In this document: in pieces, positions 35,086 to 43,453 of the stretch
Layout of the letters: every line of letters starts with the position of its first letter
How positions within the stretch are numbered: position 1 is the stretch's first letter
NCBI GenBank assembly: GCA_964497185.1
Contig: CAZCBX010000009.1
Span: 37,049-101,048, forward strand
Direction: 5' to 3'
From: CAZCBX01 sp964497185
Lineage (GTDB): Bacteria; Bdellovibrionota_G; JALEGL01; JAGRMV01
Length of the DNA stretch: 64,000 nucleotides
Program-made: the position numbers and the translations under genes
Notes under the pieces: generated by a model
The model's input: the letters and a program-made list of their open reading frames with translations, nothing else
What the model was told of the DNA's origin: nothing
Database searches by the model: none

Positions 35086-35116
35086 CCGCGCTTGACCTTC
35101 AAGCGCGGTTTTTTTT
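35086..35116 (+). terminator. Intrinsic terminator after the NSS gene
   Basis: CCGCGCTTGA-CCT-TCAAGCGCGG makes a perfect 10-bp stem with a three-base loop, followed by eight T. It lies 29 bases after the NSS stop. It also rules out a start for the next gene inside this hairpin. Confidence 0.93.
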
Positions 35117-35148
35117 GGTTTTCTTTGACAAAGAGAGCCCCGCAAGGC

Positions 35149-36540
35149 ATGTCTGAAGGCATGCTGGATCAAATCATTGTGATTGTGTATTTGGTGGGTA
35201 TTCTGGCGCTGGGCTTGTGGAGCGGGCGAGATAACCACAGTTTAAAAGATTTTTCTGTCTCTAGTCAAAATTACCCCTGGTTTGTTGTGTTTGCCACCCT
35301 CTCGGCTTCCTTTATCGGTGGCGGGTTTTCCATTGGCAACGCCGAAAAAGTTTTTTTGGTGGGGTTGGTCAATGTGTTTGCGTTATGGGGTTTTAGCCTC
35401 AAAGAATTGTTGGTGGCACGCTACATTGCGCCCCGAATGCAAGCATTTCCAGATGCCATTTCGGTTGGCGACATCATGGCCCAAAGTTATGGCAAAACTG
35501 GCCAAGTGTTAAGTGGTGTTTTTTCCATGGCGCTTTGTGCGGGCATTGTTGGCGCACAAGTGGGCGGCATTGGTTTGGTGTTCGAAGTTTTTTTGGGCAT
35601 GAGCAAGTTGTACGGCATTCTCATTGGGTGCGGCATTGTCATCGCTTATTCCACCGTGGGCGGCATGAAAGCCGTGATTTACACCGATGTCATTCAATTT
35701 ATTGTTTTGGTCATTGGGCTGCCCATCACGTTGATTTTGGGCGTGATGCATGTGGGAGGATGGTCCACCATTGTTGAAGCGGTGCCTACAAGCCACTTCA
35801 CTTTGCTAGGGCCCAAAACCTGGGTTGCATTTATATCTTTGTTTTTAACTTTCTTACTCGGAGAAACATTGGTGCCTCCGTACGTGCAGCGTTTGCTCAT
35901 CGGCAAAAATACGCAAGAAACGGCCAAAGGCACCTATGCCTCAGGCTTGTTATCCATTCCGTTTTTTCTGATCACCGGCGCAATTGGTTTGGTGGCCTAC
36001 ACGATGGACGCCAGCATCGACCCCAATACAGCCATGCCCTACGTGATTCACAACGTCTTACCCATCGGATTAAAAGGCATTGTGGTGATGGGCATTGTAT
36101 CCATTGTCATGTCTTCGGCCGATTCTTTTTTAAATGGCGCTTCTGTTGCGTTTGTCAATGACATCGTCCAGCCCTTGCGCGGTGAAAAATTGTCGGATGC
36201 CCTTGGGTTGCGCTGGGTAATGGGCACCAATCTGATTGTGGGCTTGGCTTCTGTATGGTTTGCCTTGTCCATACCCAGTATTTTGGACATTCTTATCTAT
36301 GCATACAATTTTTGGGCGCCCACCATCTTGGTGCCGCTGGCTTGGACCATTTTGGGTTTTTCAACCAGCACGCGGGCGATGGTCGTGGCCAGCTTGTTGG
36401 GCGGCGGCTGTGCGCTGGCTTGGAACCACCTCTACCAAGAAGCCTTTGGACTCGATGGACTTGTGGTGGGCACGCTGACAAATGCTTTGATCATGTTTTT
36501 ATTTCATGCATTTTCATCCAAAAAAGGAGTAACCCCATGA
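35149..36540 (+). CDS. Sodium:solute symporter (SSS family)
   Basis: A 463-residue SSS/PutP-like transporter with about 13 helices. SSQNYPWFVVFATLSASFIGG and STVGGMKAVIYTDVIQF are family hallmarks of the Na+ site region, and SIVMSSADSFLNG matches the conserved SSS motif. The start was placed at the ATG 35149; the ATG at 35161 is equally possible, and neither has a strong ribosome site. It overlaps the DUF4197 gene by three bases. Confidence 0.9.
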   Translation: MSEGMLDQIIVIVYLVGILALGLWSGRDNHSLKDFSVSSQNYPWFVVFATLSASFIGGGFSIGNAEKVFLVGLVNVFALWGFSLKELLVARYIAPRMQAFPDAISVGDIMAQSYGKTGQVLSGVFSMALCAGIVGAQVGGIGLVFEVFLGMSKLYGILIGCGIVIAYSTVGGMKAVIYTDVIQFIVLVIGLPITLILGVMHVGGWSTIVEAVPTSHFTLLGPKTWVAFISLFLTFLLGETLVPPYVQRLLIGKNTQETAKGTYASGLLSIPFFLITGAIGLVAYTMDASIDPNTAMPYVIHNVLPIGLKGIVVMGIVSIVMSSADSFLNGASVAFVNDIVQPLRGEKLSDALGLRWVMGTNLIVGLASVWFALSIPSILDILIYAYNFWAPTILVPLAWTILGFSTSTRAMVVASLLGGGCALAWNHLYQEAFGLDGLVVGTLTNALIMFLFHAFSSKKGVTP

Positions 36541-37271
36541 TCCGAAAATCCCTGATGCTCATTGCAATATGTCTGATGTCGATTTCCATGATTCACTGCA
36601 AAGACCTGGAAAACTGGACCAGCACGGCCATGGGTTCCGCAGTGCCCACCGAAAAAGAAGCTTCGAAGGGGTTAACCCAAGCCCTGTCCCTGGCAATGGA
36701 AACAGCAACCAACCATTTATCGGTCCAAGACGGTTTTTGGGGCAACCCGTTGGTGCGCATTCCGTTTCCTTCTGAAGCGCAAACTGTCAAAACAACGTTA
36801 GAGCGATTTGGCATGGGTGGCATGGTCAGCGATGTTACGCTTTCCTTAAACCGTGCGGCAGAAAAAGCATCGGGTCAAGCCCAAGAAATATTGATTGGGG
36901 CCATTGAGCAAATGACTTTTGGTGATGCCATGAATATTCTTTTGGGCTCAGAGACCGCTGCCACCGAATATTTACGCAGAACCACCACCAACGAATTAAA
37001 AACGCGCTTTACGCCCATCGTGGCTGAAAGCCTGGATAAAGTAAATGCCACCAAATACTGGGCCGATGTAATGGGCCGATACAATCAAATCCCTTTTACG
37101 GACTCAGTCAATACAGACTTAACAAGTTATGTGACCGAACAAGCCTTGGACGGCTTGTTTGTCGTGGTTGCAGAAAAAGAAAAAGACATTCGACAACAAC
37201 CCGCACAGCGAACCACGGCGTTGCTGCAAAAGGTGTTTGGCTATGCTGCCTCAAAGAAGCCTTCCCAGTAA
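36537..37271 (+). CDS. DUF4197 family secreted protein, possible lipoprotein
   Basis: A 244-residue protein matching the DUF4197 family: TQALSLAMETATNHL, GNPLVRIPFPSEAQTV, LNRAAEKASGQAQEI, IEQMTFGDAMNILLG, TEYLRRTT and YVTEQALDGLFVVVAEKEK are all family landmarks. The N-terminal hydrophobic segment ends MIHC, a possible lipobox with Cys21. The ribosome site AAAAAGGAG lies inside the preceding gene. Function of the family is unknown. It is translationally coupled to the SSS symporter, and fadL follows 136 bp downstream. Confidence 0.92.
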   Translation: MIRKSLMLIAICLMSISMIHCKDLENWTSTAMGSAVPTEKEASKGLTQALSLAMETATNHLSVQDGFWGNPLVRIPFPSEAQTVKTTLERFGMGGMVSDVTLSLNRAAEKASGQAQEILIGAIEQMTFGDAMNILLGSETAATEYLRRTTTNELKTRFTPIVAESLDKVNATKYWADVMGRYNQIPFTDSVNTDLTSYVTEQALDGLFVVVAEKEKDIRQQPAQRTTALLQKVFGYAASKKPSQ

Positions 37272-37407
37272 TCACCCCATTTAAAAAGGGTGGACCGCGC
37301 GCATCTTGATTAAAGCTTGGTGTTTTGCACTGCTTGTCATACAATATCAAATAGGGATTTCGAAACGTCGGCACATTCGAGTGCCAAACCTTAAAGGATG
37401 AAAATCA

Positions 37408-38622
37408 ATGACCAAAACATCAATTTGGACAGGCTTAGCCTCTTTGTTACTTTTACCTTCCATCGCATTGGCCAGTGGACTTTCCAAACCCACCTGGGGT
37501 GGTGCTCGGGCCATTGGTTTGGGAGGCGCGTTTGTTGGGGTGGCCGATGATGCCACAGCCGTATGGCATAACGCTGCAGGCTTAACATCCATCGAAGAAG
37601 AGCATCGCTTTTATGTAGGTGTGGATGGCTTATGGGCCACCCAACTCGATTACACTCCTTTTAACGGAACCGAAGAGTCCGCTGACAAAACATTTTATCC
37701 TGTGCCCACCGTCGCCTATGTGAACAATTCGGTGGATCGATTGAGTTTCGCGGTGGGCTTGGTTTTCCCCCATGGCAGCGGCGCTGAATTTGATAGCATC
37801 TCTCAAAACCCTTTGGGCAATCCCAAAGAGGGTCAGCTCTACTCTATGGAGATTATTCCCACCATCGCTTTTGAAGTCTCACCTTATTTAAGCTTGGGTG
37901 CCTCGCTGCGCGTGGTCAGAATTGACACCTCTGTGGAACAAATCGCCACCGTGCTGTCCACCAACCCCGTTATGGTGGACACAGCCACCACATTGGACGC
38001 CAGTGGTTGGGACGTGGGCGCTGCCTTTGGTTTGATGATTCGTCCTGCCGATTGGTTGAACATCGGCGCAAACTTTCGCACCAAACTTGAGTTTGATGCC
38101 GACGGCCAGGCCAACCTAGCCACAGCAGGCGCCACCGATATTACGTTGGAACAAACCCTACCCGCTTTGTTTACAGCTGGCTTTGGAGCGCAAGTACTGC
38201 CTGAACTTTTGATTGCATTTCAATACGGATACGAAAAAAACTCTCAGGTCGAAGAAATTGGCGTAAGCAGCAATGGACAACCATTGCCCGCCATTGGGCA
38301 AAACTACAAAGATTCGCATACCTATCATGTGGGTGTAGAGTATAAACCAACGGATAACTTAGGTTTGTTGGCTGGTTATGCACAAGACTTTGATGAATCC
38401 ATTCCAGACACTTCTGCCAACCGAATCATCAGTGATGTCGAAGCCAAAGAATATTCTTTGGGCATCGGCTACCAATGGACGCCAAAGTTCAGCACCAACT
38501 TTGCTTTTAACCGACGTTTCGGTTCACGCACCATCGAAGTCGACGGCACTAACAACATCGCCCCCGGTTTCATCGATGCCCACGTGACCACCTTGTCACT
38601 CGGCATTGATCTAGCCATCTAA
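37408..38622 (+). CDS. fadL: FadL/OmpP1-family outer-membrane transporter
   Basis: A 404-residue beta-barrel protein: signal peptide ending ALA at about residue 22, then the FadL N-terminal hatch pattern ARAIGLGGAFVGVADDATAVWHNAAGL, followed by alternating beta-strands to the C-terminus. FadL proteins take up long-chain fatty acids and other hydrophobic molecules. The ribosome site TAAAGGATG precedes the start. The repeat-rich region follows directly. Confidence 0.92.
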   Translation: MTKTSIWTGLASLLLLPSIALASGLSKPTWGGARAIGLGGAFVGVADDATAVWHNAAGLTSIEEEHRFYVGVDGLWATQLDYTPFNGTEESADKTFYPVPTVAYVNNSVDRLSFAVGLVFPHGSGAEFDSISQNPLGNPKEGQLYSMEIIPTIAFEVSPYLSLGASLRVVRIDTSVEQIATVLSTNPVMVDTATTLDASGWDVGAAFGLMIRPADWLNIGANFRTKLEFDADGQANLATAGATDITLEQTLPALFTAGFGAQVLPELLIAFQYGYEKNSQVEEIGVSSNGQPLPAIGQNYKDSHTYHVGVEYKPTDNLGLLAGYAQDFDESIPDTSANRIISDVEAKEYSLGIGYQWTPKFSTNFAFNRRFGSRTIEVDGTNNIAPGFIDAHVTTLSLGIDLAI

Positions 38623-38640
38623 AATTTTAAAAAAAATCAT

Positions 38641-38671
38641 AGGGGACAGACACCAAAAGTATCTGTCCCCT
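38641..38671. repeat. GGGGACAGA palindrome, second locus
   Basis: AGGGGACAGA (38641-38650) and TCTGTCCCCT (38662-38671) form a 10-bp stem; the inner bases (CACC..GTA) show that it derives from the same GGGGACAGACACC sequence as the palindrome at 1841-1873, with inner pairing partly lost. It lies 19 bases after fadL. Confidence 0.75.
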
Positions 38672-38742
38672 CACCGACCCAACAAAGCCCTGCCCTCACA
38701 AACGACATCTATAGTTTTGGTTTCAAAGACGCTTACGGTAAC

Positions 38743-38810
38743 AGCTTTTTAGGCTTGTGCTCGCTAGTCCTCGCTGCGCTGCGGAGACGCTCGCACAAGC
38801 CCAAAAAGCT
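38743..38810. repeat. Long hairpin with conserved loop, copy B1
   Basis: An 18-base arm AGCTTTTTAGGCTTGTGC (38743-38760) and its complement (38793-38810, one mismatch) enclose a 32-base core (38761-38792) rich in CGCTGCG. The core is the exact reverse complement of that at 38931-38962, while the arms are unrelated to those of the other copies. No T-run follows. Confidence 0.85.
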
Positions 38811-38912
38811 GCCCCAAAAATCGGAATTTGTTTCAAAATAATATAAAACAAACAAACGCCAACAGCGTTTGTCTATAATAAGCCCCTATCCCACAACATC
38901 GTTGAAATATCA

Positions 38913-38980
38913 GCCCGAGGGGGTCTGCATGAGCGTCTCCGCAGCGCAGCGAGGACTAGCGAATGCAGACCCCCTCGGGC
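38913..38980. repeat. Long hairpin with conserved loop, copy B2
   Basis: An 18-base arm GCCCGAGGGGGTCTGCAT (38913-38930) and its perfect complement (38963-38980) enclose the 32-base core, here in the orientation GAGCGTCTCCGCAGCGCAGC onward. The core is identical to B1 in reverse; the arm sequence is different. It ends 16 bases before the first displaced methyltransferase end. Confidence 0.87.
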
Positions 38981-38996
38981 CCCACTGCATCTACAT

Positions 38997-39035
38997 TTAA
39001 ATCCCAACGACATACGCACAAATAAAGAGAAGCCT
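38997..39035 (-). pseudogene. Displaced methyltransferase 3' end, distal copy
   Basis: On the minus strand this reads RLLFICAYVVGI then TAA. AYVVGI matches the end of the methyltransferase gene, but the final two lysine codons are gone and replaced by a stop next to hairpin B2. It is nearly identical to the middle copy over the first 35 bases. Confidence 0.6.
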
Positions 39036-39253
39036 TCGGCCTTTATATCAGGTGTACCTTTGTCTTCTTGCGCCGCACCCTCATCTTCGATACCGATACA
39101 AAGATATATTAGTAATATCTATTTCTTAATCCCAACGACATACGCACAAATAAAGAGAAGCCATCGGCCTTACTCTAGGTGCACTTATGTCTTTTTCCTC
39201 AAAGCTCTCACCTTCGGAAATAAGTATCTAATTACTTCAATTCACTACTTCTT
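38999..39253. repeat. Degenerate tandem repeat of about 124 bp, two units and a partial
   Basis: Unit 1 starts at 38999 (AATCCCAACGACATACGCAC), unit 2 at 39128 with the same sequence, and the third start is the real gene end at about 39253 (TACCAACGACATAAGCG). Within units GTGTACCTTTGTCTTCTT aligns with GTGCACTTATGTCTTTTT and CCTCATCTTCG with TCTCACCTTCG. The first 40 bases are almost identical between units 1 and 2; the rest has diverged. Confidence 0.75.
39119..39163 (-). pseudogene. Displaced methyltransferase 3' end, middle copy
   Basis: On the minus strand this reads RWLLFICAYVVGIKK then TAG. AYVVGIKK plus stop equals the last nine codons of the gene at 39245. The four base differences in that block (GCT/GCG, GGT/GGG, ATA/ATT, AAG/AAA) are all synonymous third positions. 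A stop lies a few codons further upstream, so no gene body remains. Confidence 0.7.
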
Positions 39254-40045
39254 TATACCAACGACATAAGCGATCCACACGGGGCAGTCGTTCGCGTCGT
39301 CGTGTTCTGAAAAATAACCAGAGCCTTCGTCATTTTCATCGTCTTCTTCCCAATACACCACAACGTCATCAAACCCCGCTTCCATCATGGCGTCTTTGAT
39401 CTCGGGGATGCTCCACATGCGCCAGTGGTATTCAAAAACCCGCTCCATGCGCGGTTTTTTACCCATTTGATAGTGAATGTAAAAAGTGGCTTCATGGGTG
39501 ATGGGATTCATGTCTTCATGATCCCAAATGTATTTGACCTTTTTTCCATCGGGCATGGTTACTTTTCGATCTTCTTCTTGCGGCACTGAAATTTCTTGCC
39601 CACCCAGCAAATCCACCACCATTAGACCGGGTGAACGCAGGTGCTTGTAATTTCGTTGAAGATACTGCACGAGCTTCTTACGCTCTTTCATATAACCAAT
39701 GGAAAAATTGGACACCGTAATCATGTCTGTGGCGGGTGGATCCACGGTTAAAACATTGTCGTGAAAAACATGCACGCGCTTTTTTTCATCTTCCGTAAGA
39801 TGATCCATATGCGCTTTGCCATAGTCCAATGTTTCTTGATCCAAATCCACCGCGTAGGCATGGTTGTTGGGATGGGTTTGCACCCACTGACAGGAATTGC
39901 GAAAGGTGGCACAAAAATCTTCGCGGATGGAGGTGGGGGTTTGGTCCAGCTGTTCTTCGAACACCCGCTGGAAAAATTCAATCTCGGCGGGAGGATCCTG
40001 CACCGAGGCTTCATACAATTCATAACGATGGTAGGGCAATTTCAC
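39245..40045 (-). CDS. Class I SAM-dependent methyltransferase
   Basis: A 266-residue methyltransferase. NNHAYAVDLDQETLDYG is the acidic end of strand 2 that binds the SAM ribose, and HDNVLTVDPPATDMITVSNFSIGYM covers the region after strand 4; the glycine-rich loop is unusual (FRNSCQWVQ). The C-terminus is acidic (WEEDDENDEGSGYFSEHDD). The start is GTG at 40045 with GGAG 11 bases upstream. The substrate cannot be told. Its last codons recur twice downstream. It is divergent from exonuclease III. Confidence 0.8.
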   Translation of the reverse strand: MKLPYHRYELYEASVQDPPAEIEFFQRVFEEQLDQTPTSIREDFCATFRNSCQWVQTHPNNHAYAVDLDQETLDYGKAHMDHLTEDEKKRVHVFHDNVLTVDPPATDMITVSNFSIGYMKERKKLVQYLQRNYKHLRSPGLMVVDLLGGQEISVPQEEDRKVTMPDGKKVKYIWDHEDMNPITHEATFYIHYQMGKKPRMERVFEYHWRMWSIPEIKDAMMEAGFDDVVVYWEEDDENDEGSGYFSEHDDANDCPVWIAYVVGIKK

Positions 40046-40119
40046 TGTTCAAAACACTCCAGTTTGATATGTCAGACGCAAACGAAAATCACTTAAACAA
40101 CAGAAGCAAAGGTTTGTAA

Positions 40120-40881
40120 ATGAAATTCATGTCATGGAACGTAAACGGCATTCGCGCCTGTGTAAAGAAAGGGTTTTTAACCTGGCTTGCGCAAGAGCAA
40201 GCCGACTTTGTATGCATCCAAGAAACCAAAGCCCAGCTGGATCAACTGGATCTTGAACTGGTTTCACCCCAAGGTTATCAGTCCTACTGGCATTCCGCAG
40301 AAAAAAAAGGCTACAGTGGCGTGGCCACTTACACCAAACACAAGCCGATCAAAGTTCATCAGGGCTTGGGCGATGGCTGGCTGGACGACCAAGGGCGCGT
40401 GCTCACACTCGAAATGGACGATTTTGTGTTGGTCAATGCCTACTTTCCCAACTCTCAGCGAGATCATGCCCGATTGGGTTTCAAGCTGGAATTTTGTCAG
40501 GCCATGCTGGCCTACCTTCAGCAATGGAGAGACCAAGGCAAACATGTGATTTTGTGTGGCGATTACAACATTGCCCATAAAGAAATTGATTTAAAAAACC
40601 CCAAAACCAATCAAAACAACGCAGGCTTTTTGCCCGAAGAACGCGCTTGGATGGACACCTATCTAGACCACGGTTACATTGATGCCTTTCGTGAATTTGA
40701 AACAGGTCCCGATCATTACACATGGTGGTCTTACCGGCCCGGCGTCCGAGCGAGAAACATCGGCTGGCGCCTGGATTACTTCACGGTCAATCCAGAAATG
40801 CAAGATCAACTGCAAGACTGCTACCACCAACCCGATGTGATGGGTTCAGATCATTGTCCCGTGGGCTTGATTCTTAAGTAG
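40120..40881 (+). CDS. xth: Exodeoxyribonuclease III (AP endonuclease)
   Basis: A 253-residue ExoIII family enzyme for base-excision repair. MSWNVNGIRACVKKGF, CIQETKAQ (catalytic Glu), CGDYNIAHKEIDL, the PEERAWMD loop, YTWWSYRPGVRARNIGWRLD and the terminal SDHCPV with the catalytic Asp-His pair are all present. Length is usual. It converges on the secreted protein gene with no intergenic space. Confidence 0.96.
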   Translation: MKFMSWNVNGIRACVKKGFLTWLAQEQADFVCIQETKAQLDQLDLELVSPQGYQSYWHSAEKKGYSGVATYTKHKPIKVHQGLGDGWLDDQGRVLTLEMDDFVLVNAYFPNSQRDHARLGFKLEFCQAMLAYLQQWRDQGKHVILCGDYNIAHKEIDLKNPKTNQNNAGFLPEERAWMDTYLDHGYIDAFREFETGPDHYTWWSYRPGVRARNIGWRLDYFTVNPEMQDQLQDCYHQPDVMGSDHCPVGLILK

Positions 40882-41721
40882 TTAGTATAGGGTACAGTCT
40901 AAATCGATGGCTGATTTGGATTCGTACTGTGCAATGGCATATTTGTTCATTTCCAACGGCTGTTCAAAGCGAGAAATTGCTTCATGGTATTGATTCAATG
41001 CGCTCTGCCATTGTTGCTCGGTTTCAAAATCTTTTACATCGGGCGCTTTCAGCGTCCAATCCCCTTCATTTTTAACCAGCGAATAAAAAACGCCGTCATC
41101 GTTTAAATAAATTGAACTTTGATACTCCAGTCGAAATACGGCATTGGGTTTAACCTTCATTTGGTTCACACTCTTGTAATAATTGGGTGAGTTTTCCTGC
41201 TTGAACCATTCCTGGCGCTCAAAATCATATTCAAAAATCGTAAAACCACTGGCAACACTGATAAACGGAACAACCGTTACTATCTCACCATCTTCATTGT
41301 TTTTTGCATACATGGCATCATCGAATGGAATTTTTTCAGAGATCGTTTCATACTTGTATTGACCTTCACGCGCTACGCTGGAAAGCAAATGTTGCTCAAA
41401 TTGAGGATAGTACGAGAAAAAAAGATCCAGGTCATACGTAGCACTACTTGTTGCAGACAAGGCTTCCACTCTGCTTTTGGTCTGGTCTTTGGATTGAATA
41501 AAATAATCAATCATTCGAAGCGTAGAATCCCAACCGTAGTAATCACGTTCCACCAAAGAAGAGTGCGCCAACTCAGGCAGATTAACCACCATCAACCAAT
41601 ACGGCTGACCCTGACGCGCGTCTCGCCATGATTGAATATCTTCACACAGAGGGTGCTCTGCTGCGTGCACAAAAAAACTTGTACACATCAAAACAATAAA
41701 GAATTTAAATTTACTGACCAC
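40882..41721 (-). CDS. Secreted protein of unknown function
   Basis: A 279-residue protein with a signal peptide (residues 1-20, ending VHA). No family is recognised. It has many aromatic and acidic residues, and segments such as GWDSTLRMIDYFIQS and YEAISR-like amphipathic stretches. The start is GTG at 41721: the site AAGGAG lies six bases upstream and the overlap with the previous gene's stop (11 bases) implies coupling. It probably works in the periplasm or outside the cell with the 534-residue neighbour. Confidence 0.75.
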   Translation of the reverse strand: MVSKFKFFIVLMCTSFFVHAAEHPLCEDIQSWRDARQGQPYWLMVVNLPELAHSSLVERDYYGWDSTLRMIDYFIQSKDQTKSRVEALSATSSATYDLDLFFSYYPQFEQHLLSSVAREGQYKYETISEKIPFDDAMYAKNNEDGEIVTVVPFISVASGFTIFEYDFERQEWFKQENSPNYYKSVNQMKVKPNAVFRLEYQSSIYLNDDGVFYSLVKNEGDWTLKAPDVKDFETEQQWQSALNQYHEAISRFEQPLEMNKYAIAQYESKSAIDLDCTLY

Positions 41722-43315
41722 TTTGATCTCCTTGATAATGTAAAATTGCAATGGCATCCAAATCAAAACCATTTTCAATGTATCCTCGCCGATCTTCTGC
41801 TGGAATAGAGGCTGGTGGCGGTATGTTTAAATCTGTAATGCGAATGGCGTTGATGGATTCAAACTTTGTATCAGCCAAATCGAAACGATCCCCTCCCGAT
41901 CGATCGCTAAATGGATCTTGAGAATTTTTCCAAAGATTAAACCCGTATCCTGCACAACCGGAGCGTTGAGCAGGGTTTTCATTGCAAACTCCGATGGGTT
42001 CAAAAGGTCCCTCTGCACCATTGTTGGATACCTCAACTTTTGCAAGCTCTGTAAAACACGAAACGCCTTGATCAATCACCGACTTGGCATTGCCATCAAA
42101 AGGCATAAAATCATGGTGATACCGATCAAGCTCTTGTTCGATGCGTTGACGGGTTTGCTCATCGGCAATGTAGCAAAACGGATTGGACCAGATAACAAAA
42201 TCTGGACCGTCCCTGTTTTCAATTTCTCCATCCGTAACTTCAAAAACGACCGATCCGTCTCTACCAAGGGTCATCAAATGCTTTTCTGTTGCATGGTCAA
42301 TTCGCGTGCTTTCCATCGGGTCTTGATATGAGCGATCTTTTTTTCGTTTTTCAATGTCATAAAACACCCAATGGGTATCCCAATCAGGACCAATTCGATA
42401 TTTACTGTGCATGCCTTGCTCTAGCAGCGCTTTGGTTTCATAAAAAGGTGGCTGGATGCGAGAAATAACTTGAATGGTTGGGCTGGCATTTTGCCCGGCG
42501 TGCGCACTGTGAATGCGAAGGTTCTCATGGGTGAAATTGTATTGTTCCAGCAGGGGATTGCTGCTGCTTTTTTCATTATACTCAACGGCTTGAAATGCCT
42601 GAGCATAACCACTCTGCAATCCCGTCGGGACAGCTGAAAATTCCAAGTCGGTGTTGGATGTGCTGCCATCTCGACGGTTTGAAACACGACCTTTTTTGTT
42701 GCGCTCTTTGCCACGCTGATAAGTAGCAGGGGCAGATGCATTCCAGGAAGATTGCGCGCGATACGCACTTTCTTGACTGGATTGCCCTTGATCCTCCGCC
42801 ACCATTGGGGGGGCCGCTGTCAATTGCAAGAACCGATCGACTTCGCTTTCACTTAGATTTTGGTTTTTTGCTTTTTGAGAGAGCTCATACAGTTCCTGAT
42901 TGATCTCAAAGGGATAAGTCTTTGATTGACCAAGCAACTCTTTATACACCGCTGCCGTTTGAGCATCACTCATGGGGCGCTCACCCAGTTTAAATTGTTC
43001 TTTTGGATGATAGGGCTGAGCTGCGCCTTGGGGCGGTACGTTGGTTGGGTTTGCGGTTTGACTGGAGGGGATGAGAGATAATTTTTTCGATGGATTGTTT
43101 TCTGCATGTGCCTTGTGATCTGTCAGAGATGATGCGTTTTTGGCCAAGGAAGCTGGCTGAAACTGATCTTGTTCAGGCGTTAAGGCGCGAGCTTGCTGCT
43201 GTGTGGTTCGTTTATGAATGAAAGAAGGTGCCGGCAGGTCCACAATTTGTGTAAAAGCGGCCACGGACAAAGGGATACAAACCAAAAGTAGAATCATTTG
43301 CCATGACTTTTTCAT
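41711..43315 (-). CDS. Secreted protein with a cell-surface-like beta domain
   Basis: A 534-residue protein: signal peptide (MKKSWQMILLLVCIPLSVAA), a low-complexity Gln/Ser-rich region to about residue 260, and a C-terminal domain. The latter shows the series LGRDGSVVFEVTDGEI, DGPDFVIWSNPF, CAGYGFN, GGDRFDLADTKF and GFDLDAIAILH. This order (unused-good or bad value, dated surface, FDLDAV ending) recalls a family of secreted surface proteins in Myxococcota and other bacteria; I recall the pattern but no named function. The ribosome site AAAGGGGG precedes the ATG. It is coupled to the small secreted protein that follows. Confidence 0.7.
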   Translation of the reverse strand: MKKSWQMILLLVCIPLSVAAFTQIVDLPAPSFIHKRTTQQQARALTPEQDQFQPASLAKNASSLTDHKAHAENNPSKKLSLIPSSQTANPTNVPPQGAAQPYHPKEQFKLGERPMSDAQTAAVYKELLGQSKTYPFEINQELYELSQKAKNQNLSESEVDRFLQLTAAPPMVAEDQGQSSQESAYRAQSSWNASAPATYQRGKERNKKGRVSNRRDGSTSNTDLEFSAVPTGLQSGYAQAFQAVEYNEKSSSNPLLEQYNFTHENLRIHSAHAGQNASPTIQVISRIQPPFYETKALLEQGMHSKYRIGPDWDTHWVFYDIEKRKKDRSYQDPMESTRIDHATEKHLMTLGRDGSVVFEVTDGEIENRDGPDFVIWSNPFCYIADEQTRQRIEQELDRYHHDFMPFDGNAKSVIDQGVSCFTELAKVEVSNNGAEGPFEPIGVCNENPAQRSGCAGYGFNLWKNSQDPFSDRSGGDRFDLADTKFESINAIRITDLNIPPPASIPAEDRRGYIENGFDLDAIAILHYQGDQSGQ

Positions 43316-43453
43316 CTTGATTACCCCCTTTACTCTCTATGTAATAAGTGATGGCGCGCGCAATATTTTCTAAGCATGCACCGCCTTGAAGCGTTAGATT
43401 CTATAGCTAGCAGAGGGTTTTGGGGTTGTAAAGAATGAAATTGACGCGATATA

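Larger units (their letters stand above)
38623..39244. other. Repeat-rich intergenic region between fadL and the methyltransferase
   Basis: 622 bp without a credible gene. It contains, in order, a GGGGACAGA palindrome, two long constant-loop hairpins carrying the same 32-bp core in opposite orientation, and two degenerate tandem units of about 124 bp that each begin with a copy of the methyltransferase's last codons. Between these (38672-38742 and 38811-38912) nothing recognisable is seen. Short reading frames across the area are products of the repeats. Confidence 0.8.

Noticed and set aside
35092..35148. Upstream start for the SSS symporter at 35092
   Set aside because: It lies inside the intrinsic terminator of the preceding gene, and the extra residues are not family-like.
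37272..37310. Weak CACCC/GGGTG stem after the DUF4197 gene
   Set aside because: Five base pairs with a nine-base loop and no T-run; not distinguishable from chance.
38743..38980. Rho-independent terminators for fadL and the methyltransferase
   Set aside because: The stems are far longer than usual, the loops are over 30 bases, and no U-run follows on either strand.
39060..39269. Plus-strand 69-residue reading frame
   Set aside because: It crosses tandem repeats and displaced gene ends, has no ribosome site and has atypical composition.
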